Below, piece by piece: positions 1-8,210 of a stretch of 64,000 bases of DNA. The stretch comes from Mycobacteroides franklinii (GTDB taxonomy: Bacteria; Actinomycetota; Actinomycetes; Mycobacteriales; Mycobacteriaceae). Position 1 is the first letter of the stretch. The number at the start of each line of letters is the position of its first letter. Position numbers and translations under genes: made by a program. A model generated the notes under the pieces. It was given only the letters and a program-made list of their open reading frames with translations. It did not search any database and was not told where the DNA came from. The stretch is taken from assembly GCF_002013895.1 (NCBI RefSeq), contig NZ_MAFQ01000015.1, positions 62,001 to 126,000 of the forward strand. Direction: 5' to 3'.

Positions 1-500
1 GAGCCCAGCCGGGCGGCGATCTTCTCCACCTGGCCCGCGGTGAGGACCTGGCGGTTCGCGTCGCGCACCCGAGCGCGGTCGATCACGATGTCGTCCTCCG
101 GGGGTAGGTCGATCATCCGGCGGCACTGCGCGATGTGGTCGCAGATGTCGTCGCAGGCCTCCTCGGAGCCCTCAGTGAGCGCCACGGCCACCATGTTCCG
201 GCGTAGCCATCGCGCCAGAGTGACGATGTCACTGTGGCCCTCGTAGATGATCGCCCGCTGCTCGCACACCAACCGGACCCAGCCGGCCAGACTGTTGTGC
301 AGCTCTGCGGCCGCGCCGGATGCGCCGATGTGAAAGGGCACCTGCGACTCTGGCTTCTGCCGGCGAGGCTTGCCCAGTCCTGGCCGCTGCACGCGGGACT
401 GTCGGGTGATGGTGATCGAGAGATCCTCGACGAGATCGGGGATGGACCCGAGTTGTTCGGTCAGCTTGCGCTGGAGGTCGCGCGCGAGGAAGAAGTCCAT
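1..500 (-). CDS. Prophage protein, possible HTH, cut by window edge
   Basis: An open frame runs from ATG at 500 to the left edge without a stop, so the C-terminus is missing. The first 60 residues are charged and Arg-rich. Near the edge, LTAGQVEKIAARLG reads like the first helix of a helix-turn-helix. It starts 3 bases after the preceding gene's stop and is the last visible member of the leftward phage operon. A DNA-binding role is inference only. Confidence 0.7.
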   Translation of the reverse strand, partial: MDFFLARDLQRKLTEQLGSIPDLVEDLSITITRQSRVQRPGLGKPRRQKPESQVPFHIGASGAAAELHNSLAGWVRLVCEQRAIIYEGHSDIVTLARWLRRNMVAVALTEGSEEACDDICDHIAQCRRMIDLPPEDDIVIDRARVRDANRQVLTAGQVEKIAARLG

Positions 501-502
501 GG

Positions 503-820
503 TCACGGTTGCGATGTCCTGCCTACTCGGGGCGATTCAGGGGCGATGGGCGGGTCGTTTTCCTTCATGTAGCGCTCCCACGCGAGACGGCGCATCCGGG
601 CTGCGTGATGGGTGTGGGCTACGACCATGGCCTCCTGTCGCGTGCCGCCATGACCGAGGTCTATCCAGACCGAGATGGGCGTCTCGCGCCACTGACATGC
701 CCACTCGCCTCTGGCGTAGAGATGCGCCTTAACTGAGTATGTGTCGCAAGGTATTCCGGCCACCCGCGCCGTCCAGCGCTTCTCGTCGTGCTCATGCCAT
801 AGCAGCGGTGTCGCGGTCAC
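503..820 (-). CDS. Small phage protein, unknown function
   Basis: About 105 residues from a GTG at 820 whose first bases form a GTGA overlap with the stop of the upstream gene, which is why this start was chosen over longer ones. It is rich in Trp and His and has no membrane segment or signal peptide. I do not recognise the family. Its place in the coupled operon supports it being translated. Confidence 0.65.
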   Translation of the reverse strand: MTATPLLWHEHDEKRWTARVAGIPCDTYSVKAHLYARGEWACQWRETPISVWIDLGHGGTRQEAMVVAHTHHAARMRRLAWERYMKENDPPIAPESPRVGRTSQP

Positions 821-1191
821 TGGACCGGCCCCTCGAATACGTGCCACACCAAACCGCATGGAGTAACGACAGTTCCGATGAACTTCCGCCACGGCTTCGG
901 GTCTTCGTCCATAATGAAGACATCGTTAGTGAATCCCGGGCTGTAGCGGTGCTCGCTGCGGCGGTATTGGGTATTGGCCGAGTCGCGCAGCTGCTCGGGC
1001 ATCGGATTACCCGTCCCCACAATGTAAATGCCCTTGGACCAACCCTGGCCGTACTCGAAGTCCAATGACCAGAGATCGATGCGGGTGTTGCGGTCGGTAC
1101 GCGAGACGGCCACCGACTGTAGGTCGCCGTCGTGAGGCAACGTCACCGTTTGGTAGTCGGTGATGTCGAGATCGTGCCGGATGATCCTCAT
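817..1191 (-). CDS. Phage protein, DUF7352-like
   Basis: 124 residues with a clear ribosome site (AGGAGGG) 6 bases before ATG at 1191. The pattern of short beta strands with a late 'LVWHVFEGPV' end resembles the small phage proteins grouped as DUF7352; that assignment is from memory. Function unknown. It is coupled to the next gene by a GTGA overlap. Confidence 0.7.
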   Translation of the reverse strand: MRIIRHDLDITDYQTVTLPHDGDLQSVAVSRTDRNTRIDLWSLDFEYGQGWSKGIYIVGTGNPMPEQLRDSANTQYRRSEHRYSPGFTNDVFIMDEDPKPWRKFIGTVVTPCGLVWHVFEGPVQ

Positions 1192-1222
1192 TCGATTTCC
1201 CTCCTGAATTCGTGTTCTGCGG

Positions 1223-1570
1223 TCATAGCGGCATCACCGGACCGATGTAGTCCGAGACCGACTTACCGGTCATGCCACAGCTGCACGCACCCTCGATTCC
1301 GACAAGCCGCTGCGCCGATTCCTCGACGTGCTTCTTGCAGTCATCACACAGGTCGTAGACCTTGTAGTGATCTGCGTCGCCTGGTCTGACCCAGCCATGG
1401 ATGCGGGCCGCCCACTTCGCTTCCTGATCGCATCGATTCTTGTGACACGGGCATACAACGAACAGGCACTGGCATGCCTTCGCGCCCATACCGCCGACGA
1501 TCTTCGCGATATCGACCTCGGGACGCTCTAGGACGGCTGTGGAGCCTCCGGATTGGTGTTCTGCGGTCAT
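1223..1570 (-). CDS. Cys-rich phage protein, probable zinc binder
   Basis: 115 residues. The start is taken at ATG 1570, which overlaps the upstream stop by ATGA. The middle and C-terminus hold spaced cysteines (CQC, CPCHKNRC, CDDC, CSC), the layout of a zinc ribbon or zinc knuckle. The family is not recognised. Its neighbours are replication and small accessory phage genes. Confidence 0.65.
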   Translation of the reverse strand: MTAEHQSGGSTAVLERPEVDIAKIVGGMGAKACQCLFVVCPCHKNRCDQEAKWAARIHGWVRPGDADHYKVYDLCDDCKKHVEESAQRLVGIEGACSCGMTGKSVSDYIGPVMPL

Positions 1571-2412
1571 CGCGTCGCCCTTCCGGTGTTCGGCGGTTCT
1601 GGGGCTATGTGGGCCCGGCATTTGACCCCTGGTTCGACGGGCGTGCCGTCCGATCCGAGGGTCCAGCCCTCGCTGTCGCACAGCGGGCAGTCTCGGAGGG
1701 CCTGCGCCGTGGCGGCTTTCGCGGCGCGCTTGCGCTCCAGCTCGTCGGCGGCAGCGACGTCGGCATGCGCCTCGTCCCACTCCCGGCGGCGCCGACAGGG
1801 CCGGCACGGCCCGTCGTGGTTCTCTTCGTGGTCGGGGCAATGGGGGCGGGGGTCGTTCGCGTCTACTGACGTACCCCTCCCCTCTTTAGTTACCAATGGA
1901 ATAAGGGTCGGGTCGGGTCGGGTCGGGTCGGGGTAGCGGGACACCCCGGTGGACTCCCCGGTGGACACGTTTTTGCCATTGGGTTCCATGTCCACCACCG
2001 TGTCCCCGGTGGACATTTCCGAGTCATCGCTGGCAGGAACGTAATCGCGCCCCTTTTTTCCAGACCTCCAGGTCTGCTTCTTCTCGGCCTCACGTTTGCG
2101 CCGTGCCTGATTTTCGGCCCTAGTTTTCTGCCATTTTTCCCAGTTTCCGAACAAAACTTCGCGAGAATTCCGCCAAGATTCTGGTGAAGATTCCACCCAA
2201 AGTTCGGCCTGATCATGCAGAGCGCGTATGAGTCTGGGGGTTCCACCGAAGCCGCGGACAACGTCCAGCGGCACGTGTCCGTCGGTCTCTTCCTTGGCCG
2301 ACCATGCCCCGCATCGCACCCACAGACCGACCGCCTCGTTGCGCAGTCGGGCGTCGAGCTGCATCACGGGCTTGGAATTGGAGAAGCCGTCATCAATGAA
2401 GAACCACGGCAT
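1567..2412 (-). CDS. Replication-initiator-like phage protein
   Basis: 281 residues from ATG 2412, preceded by AGGAGGG. The N-terminal ~75 residues (starting MPWFFIDDGFSNSKPV) resemble the winged-helix domain at the front of many phage replication organizers. A charged, Lys/Arg-rich linker follows, and then a C-terminal Cys/His part (CPDHEE...CRPC, CPLC...C). The linker DNA carries tandem repeats that could be an origin, as in lambda O. Initiator function is inferred from N-terminal similarity and context. Confidence 0.6.
   Translation of the reverse strand: MPWFFIDDGFSNSKPVMQLDARLRNEAVGLWVRCGAWSAKEETDGHVPLDVVRGFGGTPRLIRALHDQAELWVESSPESWRNSREVLFGNWEKWQKTRAENQARRKREAEKKQTWRSGKKGRDYVPASDDSEMSTGDTVVDMEPNGKNVSTGESTGVSRYPDPTRPDPTLIPLVTKEGRGTSVDANDPRPHCPDHEENHDGPCRPCRRRREWDEAHADVAAADELERKRAAKAATAQALRDCPLCDSEGWTLGSDGTPVEPGVKCRAHIAPEPPNTGRATR
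1903..2014. repeat. Iteron cluster inside the initiator-like gene, candidate phage origin
   Basis: About five tandem copies of the pentamer GGGTC lie at roughly 1906-1931. Three perfect copies of CCCCGGTGGAC follow at 1944-1954, 1956-1966 and 2004-2014, and an inverted GTCCACC sits at 1990-1996. A T-rich step (CGTTTTTGCC) separates the iterons. Repeats within a replication gene are how lambdoid phages build their origin; the origin role here is inference. Confidence 0.45.
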
Positions 2413-2642
2413 CAGCTGCCCTCCTGTTGGTGGATCGCATTGAGTGCCTTGCGCACCAACTCCCATGGGCCGTCCCCGTATCGGTGCTCGACTGAGATCG
2501 TGTGCCATGTGCCGTCGCACTTCGCTTGGGCCACATAGGTGTTCACGTCGTCAGGTAGTGGGCGGCCGACGGTCGTGCGCTTGATCTCCATGCCCTCGTG
2601 GATGGAGATCCCGTTGACGTGCAGATGGAAATGCAGGGTCAC
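2412..2642 (-). CDS. Small phage protein, unknown
   Basis: 76 residues from GTG 2642, which overlaps the preceding stop (GTGA). Its own stop overlaps the next ATG by one base (TGATG). The sequence alternates beta-prone stretches (VTLHFHLHVNG, YVAQAKCDGTWHTISVEH), suggesting a small beta protein. Family unknown. Confidence 0.6.
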   Translation of the reverse strand: MTLHFHLHVNGISIHEGMEIKRTTVGRPLPDDVNTYVAQAKCDGTWHTISVEHRYGDGPWELVRKALNAIHQQEGS

Positions 2643-3034
2643 GATGGCACCACCTCCCATGGGCGGTCTTCGATGACTTTCCAGCCATCGCCGGGAAGCT
2701 CGGGACCGCTGTCGATCTCGACCGGCCGATCCGTCGGAGGATCGAGCAGCAGCCACGTCAGCCGCTTCTCGGCCTCCGAGTAGTAGCGGCGAGCCAGCCG
2801 ACCGTCCTCATTGACCGCGACGGTGCCCTCGCCGTATCCGAGGCGTTTGGAGTTGATCGTTCGCAGGACCATCACCGACAGCTCCCGTGCGGCTCCGTAG
2901 TCGAGTAGGTGGGACTGTGGCTTGACGTACTTCGCGCACCATTCCTCGGTGATCAGGTTTCGGATGCTGGCGATGACCGTGGCGAGTTCCTGGATGGAGA
3001 CCGTCACCCTGTTGTCGAGTCGTTCGTCGGTCAC
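2639..3034 (-). CDS. Phage protein, unknown
   Basis: 131 residues, mostly helical, from GTG 3034 that overlaps the upstream stop. The C-terminal third is acidic with several prolines. No membrane segment or known motif is seen. It is a member of the coupled leftward operon. Confidence 0.6.
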   Translation of the reverse strand: MTDERLDNRVTVSIQELATVIASIRNLITEEWCAKYVKPQSHLLDYGAARELSVMVLRTINSKRLGYGEGTVAVNEDGRLARRYYSEAEKRLTWLLLDPPTDRPVEIDSGPELPGDGWKVIEDRPWEVVPS

Positions 3035-3198
3035 GACTCGTCCCCCGGCGCCCAGGACTCCATGTCGCCGTCGGTGTCCGTTACCGTGACCAAACGGACG
3101 TAATCGTTATCCGGGTCGATCATTTCGGACATGTGCGCGGCGATCTTCTCCGGCGAGATTGAGTGCCGGTGCAGTGGAACAACGACATGGATGATCAC
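3031..3198 (-). CDS. Small phage protein, unknown
   Basis: 55 residues from GTG 3198, chosen because it forms a GTGA overlap with the stop of the DUF5131 gene. It starts with a beta-like VIIHVVVPLHRH stretch and ends acidic. Function unknown. Confidence 0.55.
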   Translation of the reverse strand: MIIHVVVPLHRHSISPEKIAAHMSEMIDPDNDYVRLVTVTDTDGDMESWAPGDES

Positions 3199-4172
3199 GA
3201 CTGCACCGCCTCGGGGTACTGGTCCCACACACGCCCGTCCAACTCGCGGCCGGCGCGCTTCTTGCCGACCCGCTCAATACGGGTGGCCCAGTTCGGATGT
3301 CCGAGCCCGAAGGGATCAAACGGGTTGTCCTTCGAGAGCGCTGTCATACCGGCCGGATGCATTACCGCCACGCGATCCGTCAACGGCTTAGACGGGAGCC
3401 GGAACCCTCCGGGCTCGTTCCAGGTCCACTCGCCACGCTGTTTGAACAGGAACGGCACACTGGCCTCCACGCACTGATCGCGCAGCGAGCGCGCCCAGTT
3501 GGGATGCATCGGCCTTGCGCCAGGCCCAGATTCACCGCCGACGATCACCCAGTCGAGCCGACTGCCCCAGAAAGGCGAGGCCGCCTCGATCGAATCGGTA
3601 TGCAGGTTGATCGGCCCAAGTAGTGGCTCGGCGCTTACGAATCTCACCGCGGCCGGGGTGTCCAGCAGTGCCGGGATACGGAGGTCGGCGCGCTTCTGAT
3701 CCTCGGCGCTCACGCCTAACCAGACGTTGGGCAGCGGCCAGTAGTCGCCCATCACATCGCCCGGTAACTCCAGCGCTTGGCACTTGAATACCAACTCGCG
3801 GAATGCTTCTGAGTTCAGCAGCGACCGCATGCGCCCATGCCGCTTGGTCAGGAGTTGAAATGTGTGCCGCTCGGCGCACGCCATGACAGAGAACACGCGG
3901 GCGATGTACTCGTCAGGCACCTTGTCGTGGAACAGATCTGACATCGAGTTCACGAATACCTTGCGCGGCTTGGTCCAGCGCAGCGGCAGGTTGAGCTTGT
4001 CGGGGCGCAGCTGCACATCGAACCCGTTTTCGAAGTAGTGGCCCGGCGTGCCGCGCCAGCGCTCGGCGAACGTCTCGGCGTAGCAGCGGTCACAGCCGGG
4101 AGACACCTTGTCGCAACCCGTTACCGGATTCCATGTCGCATCGGTCCATTCGATGCCGGTCTTATCACCCAT
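3195..4172 (-). CDS. Phage Gp37/Gp68 family protein (DUF5131)
   Basis: 325 residues, normal length for the family. The N-terminus has GIEWTDATWNPVTGC followed by the spaced cysteines of CDKVSPGCDRCYA, a radical-SAM-like pattern typical of DUF5131, and later FVNSMSDLFH. These proteins are common in actinophages and are thought to be radical-SAM-related, with no settled substrate. ATG 4172 overlaps the upstream stop by one base. Confidence 0.88.
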   Translation of the reverse strand: MGDKTGIEWTDATWNPVTGCDKVSPGCDRCYAETFAERWRGTPGHYFENGFDVQLRPDKLNLPLRWTKPRKVFVNSMSDLFHDKVPDEYIARVFSVMACAERHTFQLLTKRHGRMRSLLNSEAFRELVFKCQALELPGDVMGDYWPLPNVWLGVSAEDQKRADLRIPALLDTPAAVRFVSAEPLLGPINLHTDSIEAASPFWGSRLDWVIVGGESGPGARPMHPNWARSLRDQCVEASVPFLFKQRGEWTWNEPGGFRLPSKPLTDRVAVMHPAGMTALSKDNPFDPFGLGHPNWATRIERVGKKRAGRELDGRVWDQYPEAVQS

Positions 4173-4363
4173 CAGTTGTCTCCGTTCACTTTCGGGTCGG
4201 CTTCAAATCCGGGGCAGTCGCACAGGCCACTGCCTCGCTCATACGTGGGCCAGCGGACGACATGGCAGCGGGGAGCCAAGGGGCCCTGGTGATCGCTCAA
4301 TGGGTCGCCGCACACACATATCGGGTTGTCGGACACCGGGACACCATCCGCCAGCGAAGTCAT
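4172..4363 (-). CDS. Small Cys-containing phage protein
   Basis: 63 residues from ATG 4363, overlapping the upstream stop (ATGA). CVCGDPLSDHQG, CH and CDCPGF suggest a small metal site. The family is not identified. Confidence 0.6.
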   Translation of the reverse strand: MTSLADGVPVSDNPICVCGDPLSDHQGPLAPRCHVVRWPTYERGSGLCDCPGFEADPKVNGDN

Positions 4364-5094
4364 GCCGCGCCCTTCCGCCGTAGTTGCGTCTTCACCGAGT
4401 CGAGTTGGATACCCATCGCTTCGGCGATCTGCTCGTCGTCGCCGTGCACCCACTGGTAGTCCTCGTACTCCTGCATCCAGGTCGACCTGCCGCCGAGATC
4501 CGGTGCGACACTGGGGTCATCGATGGTGTCCTCGTCCCATGCGAAGGGCACTGGCCATCCGTTCGCGCTGGCATGCCGGCGTGCCTTGCCGGACGGTCCC
4601 ACAGTTAGGTGCAGCCGGGTGAACAGCTCCGCGATGTCGCGGGCACGCCGGGCTAGTACGCGCTCGCGTTTCAGAGTCTTCAGGAGCACGTTGCGGTGGG
4701 TGCCCATCATCTTGGCCAGCGCATCGAAACTCCACCCGATCGCGACGAGCGCCTGCAGTCGCCTCACTGTCCCGACCGCGCTCACGTATCCGTTTCCGCC
4801 GAATCGCCCCGGGATGGGGATGGTGAGAATCCGTTGGGCACTGAGCTTGCGGACCGAGTCGTACTCGCCGTCCCGGATCAGGCGCACACCGTGCTCGCTC
4901 ATCTCGGCCAGTTCGGCGATGCGTCCCCACGAGCAGCCCGCGGCGTGAAGCAGTTCCAGGCGTGCCCGCACGGGCGCACTATCGACGTAACCGCGCTCGG
5001 CCAGCTCGTAATGCTGCTTACAAAACCCTTGCCGGAAACTACTTCTGGACAGTGCACGGCTATTACTGGAGCAGTTGGGGCGTACGCACTTCAT
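4360..5094 (-). CDS. Phage DNA-binding protein, zinc-knuckle plus HTH repeats
   Basis: 244 residues. The N-terminus has a Cys/His cluster (CVRPNC...FCKQHY) like a small zinc finger. Two or three helix-turn-helix-like stretches follow: 'CSWGRIAELAEMSEHGVRLI', 'GWSFDALAKMMGTHRNVLLKTL' and a C-terminal 'DEQIAEAMGIQLDSVKTQLRR'. The overall look is of a multi-HTH sequence-specific DNA binder. Target and role are unknown. Confidence 0.65.
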   Translation of the reverse strand: MKCVRPNCSSNSRALSRSSFRQGFCKQHYELAERGYVDSAPVRARLELLHAAGCSWGRIAELAEMSEHGVRLIRDGEYDSVRKLSAQRILTIPIPGRFGGNGYVSAVGTVRRLQALVAIGWSFDALAKMMGTHRNVLLKTLKRERVLARRARDIAELFTRLHLTVGPSGKARRHASANGWPVPFAWDEDTIDDPSVAPDLGGRSTWMQEYEDYQWVHGDDEQIAEAMGIQLDSVKTQLRRKGAA

Positions 5095-5441
5095 GCCGCC
5101 ACCAGGCTTCCGTCATCACACAGCAGCACCTTGTACTCATGGCGGTAGAACACCGCGACGTCGGCGGGCTCCTGGTTCTGGTCGACGATGAACCCGAGCT
5201 CACGCGCATCGCCGCGCTCCCCGGTCTCCAGGAAGCTATGGCACCATGTGCACGCCATCAGCCCGTTGGCGGCCAGGCGCGACGAGTGGCGCTTGGTGCC
5301 TCCGCTGCCCCGGGGCCGGCGATGGTGACCGACCAGCTGGCTGCCGCTGCCCTGGCATACCGAGGGCCACTGCACCTCGCAGAGGCCTCCGCTCCGCTCA
5401 CGCATGAGTCGTAGGGCCTCGGTGGTGAACTCGGCGCTCAT
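5091..5441 (-). CDS. HNH-type endonuclease-like protein
   Basis: 116 residues from ATG 5441, overlapping the upstream stop. The pattern C..C (CEVQWPSVC), then GHHRRPRGSGG, then ACTWCHSFLE is that of the compact HNH nucleases found beside phage replication genes: HH followed by N-x-x-x-C-x-x-CH (NGLMACTWCH). It probably nicks or cuts DNA. The partner gene is unknown. Confidence 0.72.
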   Translation of the reverse strand: MSAEFTTEALRLMRERSGGLCEVQWPSVCQGSGSQLVGHHRRPRGSGGTKRHSSRLAANGLMACTWCHSFLETGERGDARELGFIVDQNQEPADVAVFYRHEYKVLLCDDGSLVAA

Positions 5442-5635
5442 GCGACCGACCGCCGCTCGATCATCAGCCAGGTATGCGCGAGCTTGATCTCGCTGCTTGT
5501 CATCGGGCGCGCCCATCGCGGATTGAGCATTGCCGCTATGGAATTCATGCCCAGCTCGCAGTCGAGGCACATGCAATCCCGGTGGTCGCGCACGACGCAG
5601 TAGCGCCCGCACCTGTCACAAAAGGCATGCTTCAT
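5438..5635 (-). CDS. Small Cys-rich phage protein
   Basis: 65 residues with CDRCGRYC and CMCLDC, a likely four-cysteine zinc site, followed by a short helical tail. ATG 5635 overlaps the methyltransferase stop by ATGA. Function unknown. Confidence 0.62.
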   Translation of the reverse strand: MKHAFCDRCGRYCVVRDHRDCMCLDCELGMNSIAAMLNPRWARPMTSSEIKLAHTWLMIERRSVA

Positions 5636-6642
5636 GCGCCGGCCTCGAAGTCGAATGTCGGCTGACCAAAGCGTGTCCGTAGCGACAGATCGAGGTAGTC
5701 ACGATTTAGATCAATGCCGACGTATTTGCGATCGAGCCGCTGCGCGGCCATTCCGGTTGTGCCGGAACCGGAGAACGGGTCGAGCACGGTTCCGCCGGGT
5801 TTACAGCCTGCAGCAATGCAGCGTTGAGCGAGTGCTGGCGGCATGGTCGCGAAGTGCGCCCCAGGGAAGGGCTGAGTGGCGATCTCCCACACGTCGCCGG
5901 GGTTCTTCCCGGCTGGGTGGAACTTCCCGTGCCGCTTCCCGGTCGGCCCGAAGTTGGTCTGCGGCGATGCTCCGGGCGGTGTCGCTTCTGGTCGGACAGC
6001 GCGACCCGGTCGGTGTTGAGGCCTCTGTCCTGGGACGCCCTGCTCGTCACGGGCCCAGCTCAGCGCCGCTTCACGGGTGCAAATCACCGGCTCCCGGATC
6101 GCGTCCAGGTCGAAGAAGTAGCGCCGACTTTTGGTCAGCATGAACACGTACTCGTGCTTGCTCGACAGTCGATCGTTAACGCTCTCGGGCATCGTGTTTG
6201 GCTTGGACCATATGTTGTCATTGCGCAGGTACCAGCCGTCATCCTGAAGCGCGAACGCCACTCGCCACGGGATGCCGATCAGGTTCTTGCCGGGCAGGTC
6301 CGTCACCGGCCGCACGGCGGGTACACCCTTGCTTAGATGGCCCGTATGGTCATAGACGCCACGCTTGCCGCCGCTATAGCTGTCGCCCAGGTTCAGCCAG
6401 AGTGTTCCGTCGTCGGCGAGCGCGCGGCGCAGCTGAGCGAACAGTGTGCGCATGTGCTCGACGTATTCGGCAGGTGAGGACTCCAGCCCATACTGGCCAG
6501 GCTCGCCGTAGTCGCGGAGGCCGAAGTAGGGCGGGCTGGTGACGATGCAGTCGACCGCGCCATCGGGCAAGTCCTCTACCACCTCGAGTGCGTCGCCGTG
6601 GTAGAGGGTTACAGAGTGGTCCTGGTAGTAGGGGGCCGTCAT
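5632..6642 (-). CDS. Site-specific DNA methyltransferase (N4-C or N6-A)
   Basis: 336 residues. Catalytic motif IV TSPPYFG is at residues ~35-41. The S-adenosylmethionine motif DPFSGSGTTG comes near the C-terminus, so the order is that of a beta-class amino-methyltransferase. No cognate restriction gene is adjacent, so it is probably an orphan phage enzyme that protects the genome from host restriction. It overlaps the C5 methyltransferase gene by 4 bases. Confidence 0.92.
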   Translation of the reverse strand: MTAPYYQDHSVTLYHGDALEVVEDLPDGAVDCIVTSPPYFGLRDYGEPGQYGLESSPAEYVEHMRTLFAQLRRALADDGTLWLNLGDSYSGGKRGVYDHTGHLSKGVPAVRPVTDLPGKNLIGIPWRVAFALQDDGWYLRNDNIWSKPNTMPESVNDRLSSKHEYVFMLTKSRRYFFDLDAIREPVICTREAALSWARDEQGVPGQRPQHRPGRAVRPEATPPGASPQTNFGPTGKRHGKFHPAGKNPGDVWEIATQPFPGAHFATMPPALAQRCIAAGCKPGGTVLDPFSGSGTTGMAAQRLDRKYVGIDLNRDYLDLSLRTRFGQPTFDFEAGA

Positions 6643-8210
6643 GTCAGGCTCTCCACGCCCACGGTGATCAGGTCGCGTGATGAGGGCGGGGTGACCGCAT
6701 TCCCCGCCTGGCGTGCCTGCTCGCGACGGTTGCCCTTGATCACGTAGTCAGCCGGGAAGTCCATGGCGCGCTTCTGTTCATGCGGTTCCAACATGCGGAA
6801 GCGGACGTCGTCAACATTGATCGTGGGGCGCTCGGCACTCAACAACGACTGGTGCCCCTCGGTGGTCAGCGTGCGCATCGGCTCCGAAGTTGGTGTGACC
6901 ATTTGAGCCGGATTGCCGCGCGGCGTGTTGTTCCGCATCAGCAGCCCATGGCGTTCCACCGCTGTCACGGTCGATAGCGGCTGGTCGACCGACCTGGTGC
7001 CGCCCTTGCCGTTGTAGGTGGTGACGAGCGCGTGATGATTCCCCGAGGCTGTGACGGTGGCCAGTGGGTGCGCCACGGGTCGGGCGTCACTACCGCCTCC
7101 GCGTAGTTCGGCGATGAACGCGAGGGCGTCTGTCTCCCGGGTGGTTCGGGTGGAGAATGGTTCGGTGGTCGGGGCGGCGTCTTCACGCCAGGTGCCGCCG
7201 CAGGGCACTAGCAGCCCGGTTTCACTGCGCGTGGTCATCGTCCTGACGGGCTCTGATACCGGGCGCGCTTCCTTGCCTTCGCGCCCTTCGACAGGCACGA
7301 GCAGTGGCAGCCAGTAGCGGTCGATGCCGGCGTGTACGCGTGCCATCGTTTTGGGAGCTAGTGGCCCGAAACTGATCTCGCCGGTCTTCTTGTCGACGAA
7401 CTTCTTGATCGGCTTGTCGCCAAGACGTTCACCGAGTAGTGACCAGTCGATGATTTCTTCGGCCGGACGGACCATGGGCTCCAGAACCTGATTGCGGCAC
7501 TTGACGTTAGGGCACCTGTACATGTACTGCTGCCGGTAGCGGCCGACGGTGTTGCCGGGCCTCTTGAACACCTGCATGGCGTTGATGGGCCCGCAGTCGG
7601 GGCAGATCGCCCGGGGCCGGACCACCCGCTCAAGGTCGGGGGCTCGGTTCGTACGGCGCCAGAACACGACGTACAGGCGGTCGCGGGACTGCGGGGCGCC
7701 GCGCCCGCCCAGTTGGGCGTGCATCGAGTTCAGCATCACCAGCCGGTGGTCGTAGCCCAGAGATTCCATCGCGGCTAGCCACGCGTTGAACGGCGCCCAC
7801 TTGGCGACCTCGACGACGTTCTCGACAAACACGACCTCGTATCGGTGATACTCCGAGAACCGCACGACGTCCCACATGGTTGCGCGCGAGCGTTCTGCGG
7901 CTTCGTCGGGCAGCGAATCGCCGAACAGGTCGGGTTGCGCGTCGATCCGCTTGATTCCCTTGGCTTGTGAGTGGTTCGTGCATTCGGGTGAGAACCAGCC
8001 GAATGTCGTCTTGGGGAAGTACTTGGGGTGGATCTGCGACAGATCCGCGCAGTAGTGGTCCGCGTCCGGGTGATTCTCGTTGTGTGTATCCACCGCCAGC
8101 TGCCAATGGTTCGCCGCGCATCGGACTGAAACACCCGGCACTTGAATCGCACCCGTACTGGAACCGCCTGCACCGCAGAAGAAATCGGTCATTGAAATAT
8201 GCGTGCTCAC
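6639..8210 (-). CDS. DNA cytosine-5 methyltransferase
   Basis: 523 residues from GTG 8210 (GTGA overlap with upstream stop); an ATG lies six codons in. Motif I is DFFCGAGGSSTG, the catalytic cysteine sits in FSPECTNHS (residue ~77, Glu in place of the usual second motif residue), motif VI is FVENVVE, and the end has QAGNAVTPP. Between the motifs is a long insert with at least five repeats of a P-x-x-T-x-T unit (EPVRTMTTR, EPFSTRTTR, HPLATVTAS, QPLSTVTAV, EPMRTLTTE). Likely modifies phage DNA together with its neighbour. Confidence 0.92.
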   Translation of the reverse strand: MSTHISMTDFFCGAGGSSTGAIQVPGVSVRCAANHWQLAVDTHNENHPDADHYCADLSQIHPKYFPKTTFGWFSPECTNHSQAKGIKRIDAQPDLFGDSLPDEAAERSRATMWDVVRFSEYHRYEVVFVENVVEVAKWAPFNAWLAAMESLGYDHRLVMLNSMHAQLGGRGAPQSRDRLYVVFWRRTNRAPDLERVVRPRAICPDCGPINAMQVFKRPGNTVGRYRQQYMYRCPNVKCRNQVLEPMVRPAEEIIDWSLLGERLGDKPIKKFVDKKTGEISFGPLAPKTMARVHAGIDRYWLPLLVPVEGREGKEARPVSEPVRTMTTRSETGLLVPCGGTWREDAAPTTEPFSTRTTRETDALAFIAELRGGGSDARPVAHPLATVTASGNHHALVTTYNGKGGTRSVDQPLSTVTAVERHGLLMRNNTPRGNPAQMVTPTSEPMRTLTTEGHQSLLSAERPTINVDDVRFRMLEPHEQKRAMDFPADYVIKGNRREQARQAGNAVTPPSSRDLITVGVESLT

